Below, piece after piece: positions 60,376-64,000 of a stretch of 64,000 nucleotides of DNA. The stretch lies in contig CAXXSX010000002.1 of the NCBI GenBank assembly GCA_963677165.2, forward strand, positions 3,162,001-3,226,000. The letters are read 5' to 3'. A model generated the notes under the pieces. It had not been told where the DNA came from and did no database searches. It saw only the letters and a list, made by a program, of their open reading frames with translations. Positions within the stretch are counted from its first letter, which is position 1, and each line of letters starts with the position of its first letter. This DNA is from JAFGXT01 sp963677165. Lineage in GTDB: Bacteria > Verrucomicrobiota > Lentisphaeria > Victivallales > SZUA-371. A program made the position numbers and the translations under genes.

Positions 60376-62406
60376 ATGGATAACAATCAAAACGATAACA
60401 TGCCTCAGGATTTCAAACCCAGAAGATCATCAATGGCCGCAATTATATGGCTTTTGATCATTGGTTTCATTGTCGCTCTCGGGGTTATGAAATTTTATTC
60501 TCCGGAAGACGTAAAAAACTGGGACCAAAGTACTTTTGAAAAACAATTAAAAAGCGGTAATGTGCTTACTGCCGTGGTAACTTCTGAAACAGATAAGGTA
60601 ATGTATATCGAAGGTAAATATCGTTTACAGACTCATTTACTTGCTGATTCAAAAAAAGATGTTACCGAGGCAGATAAGGCGAAAAAATCTGATGGTGCTT
60701 CTGTTGGTTATTATAAGTGCCGGGTTATCATGTCAGAACAGCTTAACACGCTGTTGTCCGCCAGTTCGGTTGATGTCAGTGTTAAGCCTAAAGATACTCT
60801 ATGGTCTAATTTGTTGTTGACTTTGCTACCGATCATTTTGATTGTCGGTCTACTGTATTTCCTGTTTTCACGCCAGATCAAGATGGCAGGGAAGGGGGCC
60901 ATGCAGTTTGGAAAAAGCAAAGCCAGAATGATTATGCCGGATGACCTGAAAATTACATTTGATGACATTGCCGGTGCTGATGAAGCAAAAGAAGAAGTTG
61001 AAGAGATTATTGAATACCTTAAAGATCCTTTGAAATTTAAGCTTCTTGGAGCCAAAATTCCGAAAGGTGCCTTGCTTATGGGGCCTCCGGGAACAGGTAA
61101 GACGCTGTTGGCCAAAGCGGTTGCAAGCGAAGCGAATGTTCCGTTTTTTTCTATCAGTGGATCTGATTTTGTTGAAATGTTTGTCGGGGTTGGCGCAAGC
61201 CGCGTCCGCGATATGTTTGATCAGGCTCGCAAACATTGCCCCTGCCTGATTTTTATTGATGAAATTGACGCTGTCGGTCGTTCTCGTTTTTCCGGGCTTG
61301 GCGGCGGTCATGATGAACGCGAGCAGACGTTGAATGCCATGCTTGTTGAAATGGATGGACTTGAAACTCAGGGCGGTGTAATTGTTCTTGCTGCGACTAA
61401 CCGTCCGGATGTTCTCGACCCGGCATTGCTGCGTCCCGGACGTTTTGACCGTCAGATCGTTCTGGACCTTCCGGATATTGCAGGTCGTAAGCAGATTCTT
61501 GATGTTCATATTAAAAATATTAAAATTGATGATTCAGTGGAAACGGAAACGATTGCCCGTGGAACCGCCGGATTCAGTGGTGCTGATTTGGCGAATCTAA
61601 TCAATGAAGCCGCTCTTCTTGCGGCAAGAGCTGATCGTGAAGCCGCGAATATGGCTGATATGGAAGAAGCACGTGATAAAGTACGTTGGGGCCGTGAGCG
61701 TCGTAGTCGTAAGATCAGTGACCGTGAAAAGAAACTGACCGCTTATCATGAAGCCGGACATACACTTATTGCTTTGAATTGCGAACATGCTACACCAGTT
61801 CATAAGGTTACCATTATTCCCCGTGGACAGGCTTATCTTGGGGCCACTATGATGTTGCCGGATGAAGATAAGTATACTCACAGCCGTAACGAGTTTCTTG
61901 ATGAAATGGCTGTATTGATGGGGGGGCGTGTTGCAGAAGAAATCATTTTTGGTGATATTACCAGTGGAGCTGCAGCCGATATCGAGCAAGCTACCAGAAT
62001 TGCCCGTGCCATGGTTTGTACTTACGGTATGAATGATGAAGTCGGCCCGATTCTGTATTTTGACCAGAATAAGCCGGTCCATGTTCGTGCGGACGGTTCC
62101 AGTTTCAGTCTTTACAGTCCGGAAACTGCGCGTGAACTTGATGTCCAGGTGAAACGTCTCCTTGACAGTTCTCATGACAGGGCTGTTAAAATGATTACTG
62201 AAAAACGTAATGATCTTGAGCAGCTTTCTCAAAGACTGCTGGAAAAAGAAACACTTGACGTTAAGGAAATCAAAGAACTGCTTGGTATGGAGGCTGCTCC
62301 TGAATCAGATAAGATTGAGGTTCCGACCGTAAATCCTCTGGATATTCCGGATGTACCGTCTGTATCGGAAGACAGTGATGATTCCGAACCCGCCAAGGGA
62401 GAATAA
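60376..62406 (+). CDS. ftsH: ATP-dependent zinc metalloprotease FtsH
   Basis: A protein of 676 aa. Two membrane helices (about 20-38 and 150-170) flank a periplasmic domain. The AAA+ domain has Walker A 'GPPGTGKT' at 236-243, Walker B 'LIFIDEID', and the SRH 'ATNRPDVLDPALLRPGRFDRQ'. The zinc protease motif 'HEAGH' is at 458-462. It degrades membrane and regulatory proteins. The substrate-binding pore 'FVGVGA' is present. An acidic tail with Pro, Asp and Ser ends the protein. It sits upstream of DUF167 and HDOD genes. Confidence 0.97.
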   Translation: MDNNQNDNMPQDFKPRRSSMAAIIWLLIIGFIVALGVMKFYSPEDVKNWDQSTFEKQLKSGNVLTAVVTSETDKVMYIEGKYRLQTHLLADSKKDVTEADKAKKSDGASVGYYKCRVIMSEQLNTLLSASSVDVSVKPKDTLWSNLLLTLLPIILIVGLLYFLFSRQIKMAGKGAMQFGKSKARMIMPDDLKITFDDIAGADEAKEEVEEIIEYLKDPLKFKLLGAKIPKGALLMGPPGTGKTLLAKAVASEANVPFFSISGSDFVEMFVGVGASRVRDMFDQARKHCPCLIFIDEIDAVGRSRFSGLGGGHDEREQTLNAMLVEMDGLETQGGVIVLAATNRPDVLDPALLRPGRFDRQIVLDLPDIAGRKQILDVHIKNIKIDDSVETETIARGTAGFSGADLANLINEAALLAARADREAANMADMEEARDKVRWGRERRSRKISDREKKLTAYHEAGHTLIALNCEHATPVHKVTIIPRGQAYLGATMMLPDEDKYTHSRNEFLDEMAVLMGGRVAEEIIFGDITSGAAADIEQATRIARAMVCTYGMNDEVGPILYFDQNKPVHVRADGSSFSLYSPETARELDVQVKRLLDSSHDRAVKMITEKRNDLEQLSQRLLEKETLDVKEIKELLGMEAAPESDKIEVPTVNPLDIPDVPSVSEDSDDSEPAKGE

Positions 62407-62419
62407 TTCTCTGTTTTTT

Positions 62420-62725
62420 ATGAATGTTGACGAGATTATGGCTGTTCTGAATACCAGAGATAATTCTGTGGTATTACCATGCTGGATCCAACCGAGGGCC
62501 TCACGCAATAAAATCGTCGGCATTCATGATGGAAACGTCAAAATATCCCTTACAGCGCCGCCGGTTGATGGCAAGGCTAATGCTGAACTTATCAAATTTA
62601 TATCTCGCAGTTTGAAAATTTCAAAAGGGTCAATAGATATTATTTCTGGTGAGTCTTCGAGAAGAAAATTACTTGCAGTGAGCAGTCTTTCAGCAAAAGA
62701 TATTGCGGAAAAATTGGCAGTATAG
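62420..62725 (+). CDS. DUF167/YggU-family protein
   Basis: I use the ATG at 62420 (101 aa); an ATG at 62438 is possible. Family marks are 'WIQPRASRNKIVGIHDGNVKISLTAPPVDGKANAEL' (shown here by PRASRN and PPVDGKAN), 'KGSIDIISGESSRRKLL'. YggU proteins are small alpha/beta proteins of unknown role. It lies 13 bp after ftsH and is probably co-transcribed. Confidence 0.9.
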   Translation: MNVDEIMAVLNTRDNSVVLPCWIQPRASRNKIVGIHDGNVKISLTAPPVDGKANAELIKFISRSLKISKGSIDIISGESSRRKLLAVSSLSAKDIAEKLAV

Positions 62726-62798
62726 CTGTTCAAGTACTTGTCATCCTGCTAAAGCTCTGTATAATGTAATTAAGGTTATTTTATATGTGAGGGACTTA

Positions 62799-63665
62799 AT
62801 GATTGGGAAAATCAATACCATAAGCAATAAAGCCATTAATTTTGAAAAGATGATGCTGGAGAATAAAATTGCCGGCATGGAAGAACTTCCAACCTTACCT
62901 CTTTATGTTGTTCAGGTAATTAATCTACTTAAGGATGAAAATGTTGACGTTCATGATCTGGTCAGTTCAATTGAGCGTGATCAGTCACTGGTAACGCAGA
63001 TTCTAAAACTGATTAATTCAGGCTATTACGGGCTGAGAAATACTGTTGATACCGTTGAGCGTGCTGTAACCTTGCTGGGAATCATCGGACTAAAGCAAGT
63101 TATTTATTCCGCAGCCATAATCAATTTTTTTTCAGAGGAAGAACAACAGGAGTGGGCTCATTCATATTCCTCTTCGGTTTTGATGAATAACCTGATGAAA
63201 GAATACAAGGTGCCTGTAGCCAGCAACCTACCTATGACAATGTTAATGCACGATATAGGCAAAGTGGTCTTGAAGCTGTTTAATCCACAGAAGACTCGTC
63301 TGGCTCGTGAGATGGCCAGATCAAAAGGCATTCCTCTGGTTGATGCGGAAAATCAAGTTATTCATATTAATCATGCCGAAGTTGGTGGTATTATTATGGA
63401 AAAATGGGGAATGAGTGATGATATCATTACTCCCATAAAATATCATCATTCTGACCGTGAACTTCCTGAAGAATATCAGCTTGAGACAGTTATGGTTCAA
63501 ATCGTTAACTACATTGATTGTACCGCGCGTGGAATAAGGTGTAATTCGCCTAAACCCGGACTGTTAAAAATTGCCGGGATTAGCGGTCTTGATTATGACG
63601 AATGGATTATAAAACAGAAAGAAGCATTAGTAGAAATTGATAATCTTGATTTTGTCAAGAGATAA
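62799..63665 (+). CDS. HDOD-domain signalling protein
   Basis: The ATG at 62799 follows GAGGG. The protein is 288 aa. The HDOD domain (residues about 27-225) includes 'LPTLPLYVVQVINLLKDENVDVHDL', 'LINSGYYGLRNTVDTVERAVTLLGI' and 'LMHDIGKVVL' with His-Asp, plus 'HAEVGGIIMEKWGM'. HDOD proteins act as signalling or scaffold proteins, sometimes with metal-dependent phosphodiesterase vestiges. No output domain is attached. The 73-bp gap to the DUF167 gene suggests a separate or weakly linked transcript. Confidence 0.9.
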   Translation: MIGKINTISNKAINFEKMMLENKIAGMEELPTLPLYVVQVINLLKDENVDVHDLVSSIERDQSLVTQILKLINSGYYGLRNTVDTVERAVTLLGIIGLKQVIYSAAIINFFSEEEQQEWAHSYSSSVLMNNLMKEYKVPVASNLPMTMLMHDIGKVVLKLFNPQKTRLAREMARSKGIPLVDAENQVIHINHAEVGGIIMEKWGMSDDIITPIKYHHSDRELPEEYQLETVMVQIVNYIDCTARGIRCNSPKPGLLKIAGISGLDYDEWIIKQKEALVEIDNLDFVKR

Positions 63666-63667
63666 TT

Positions 63668-64000
63668 CTACTTGTTTTCTTTTAAGTATATCCGGCACGT
63701 TGCCTGCCAGTTTTTTCCTGCTCCAATTGCTCTGAAACCAGTCTGCTCATCAGGTAGATTTAAATTGGGCGCATTCGTCATCATGGTTTGTGGTTCCGGA
63801 CATACAAAGCCACTGTTTCCGTTGTAATTCCAGAGAACCCAGAAGCCGTAAGCACGGTCCGCTTCATAGACTATACTTGTGCCGGTTCTGGAATCGATGA
63901 TTGAGGCAATATTTTCAGCTTGTGCATTAGCAGTAAAGTAACCGCTGATTACTTCTGTTACCGGATTACAGTTGCCTTCTAAAATTGCCTGTTGGGAAGC
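63668..64000 (-). CDS. Aldose 1-epimerase-like protein, C-terminal part (truncated by window edge)
   Basis: The minus-strand frame is open from the window end to a TAG at 63670-63668, 110 codons. The end shows 'VYEADRAYGFWVLWNYNGN', 'GFVCPEPQTMMTNAPNLNLP' and 'TGFRAIGAGKNW'. These closely follow the C-terminal part of galactose mutarotase/aldose 1-epimerase enzymes, where a Glu near 'CPEP' is catalytic. The N-terminus lies outside the window. It may serve sugar catabolism. Convergent with the HDOD gene, ending 2 bp away. Confidence 0.8.
   Translation of the reverse strand, partial: ASQQAILEGNCNPVTEVISGYFTANAQAENIASIIDSRTGTSIVYEADRAYGFWVLWNYNGNSGFVCPEPQTMMTNAPNLNLPDEQTGFRAIGAGKNWQATCRIYLKENK

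Noticed and set aside
61597..62232. A 211-codon minus-strand frame opposite the ftsH protease domain.
   Set aside because: It is a shadow of ftsH, rich in unusual Thr/His runs and without translation signals.

Overview
The window looks like a chromosomal segment of an anaerobic member of the Lentisphaerota (Victivallis/Lentisphaera-like, PVC superphylum). This is inferred, not computed, from four features. There are four short proteins with a prepilin-type N-terminus and a C-terminal H-X(8-11)-DG motif, a family greatly expanded in that phylum. These lie beside secreted glycoside hydrolases of marine- or mucosal-glycan type. A glycyl radical enzyme with its activase implies anaerobiosis. Ribose-5-phosphate isomerase B is fused to serine hydroxymethyltransferase. 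I see no tRNA, rRNA, CRISPR array or intact transposase. One short MITE-like element is visible at 502-644.

Region 1 (1-8.8 kb) holds glycan-utilisation cassettes: the end of a LacI-type regulator, a GH50-like enzyme with a pseudopilin, a divergent DUF4838/secreted-protein/pseudopilin group opposite an AraC regulator, and a secreted dual-specificity phosphatase. Region 2 (8.9-22.9 kb) is the most striking part. It is a tightly packed same-strand run of 12 genes, led by a FadR/GntR regulator whose promoter contains a perfect-consensus GntR/FCD operator. The order is pseudopilin, clan-A glycosidase, sialidase-like protein, iron alcohol dehydrogenase, transaldolase-like protein lacking the usual catalytic Asp, DHDPS/NAL-type lyase, PfkB kinase, acylating acetaldehyde dehydrogenase, 4-hydroxy-2-oxovalerate aldolase, glycyl radical enzyme and its activase. 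It reads as a complete anaerobic sugar or sugar-acid catabolic route that I cannot match to a described pathway.

Region 3 (22.9-31 kb) has folD, a GT2 polyprenyl-phosphate glycosyltransferase beside a giant two-module GT-C membrane protein, an orphan protein, and an ArnT-like transferase. Region 4 (31-42 kb) has an autoregulated GntR-LacI hybrid regulator with a GH130 phosphorylase, YjbQ, HD, Mrp and YdjM-like housekeeping genes, and a pseudopilin whose promoter carries the same operator as the GntR-LacI gene. It also has twin IclR-like regulators, twin leucine-rich-repeat membrane proteins and a cation/proton antiporter.

Region 5 (42-64 kb) is mostly housekeeping: trmB, a low-molecular-weight phosphatase, the rpiB-glyA fusion, serS, tatD, nudC, EamA and MATE transporters, a response regulator, a STAS protein with a large unknown domain, a CrtI-like oxidoreductase, an Lrp ligand-binding protein, guaA, rsmD, ftsH, a DUF167 protein and an HDOD protein. 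It also contains an unrecognised envelope group: a coiled-coil membrane protein, a 43-aa membrane peptide, a 54-aa lipoprotein and a membrane-anchored FHA protein. The window ends inside an aldose-1-epimerase-like gene on the minus strand.
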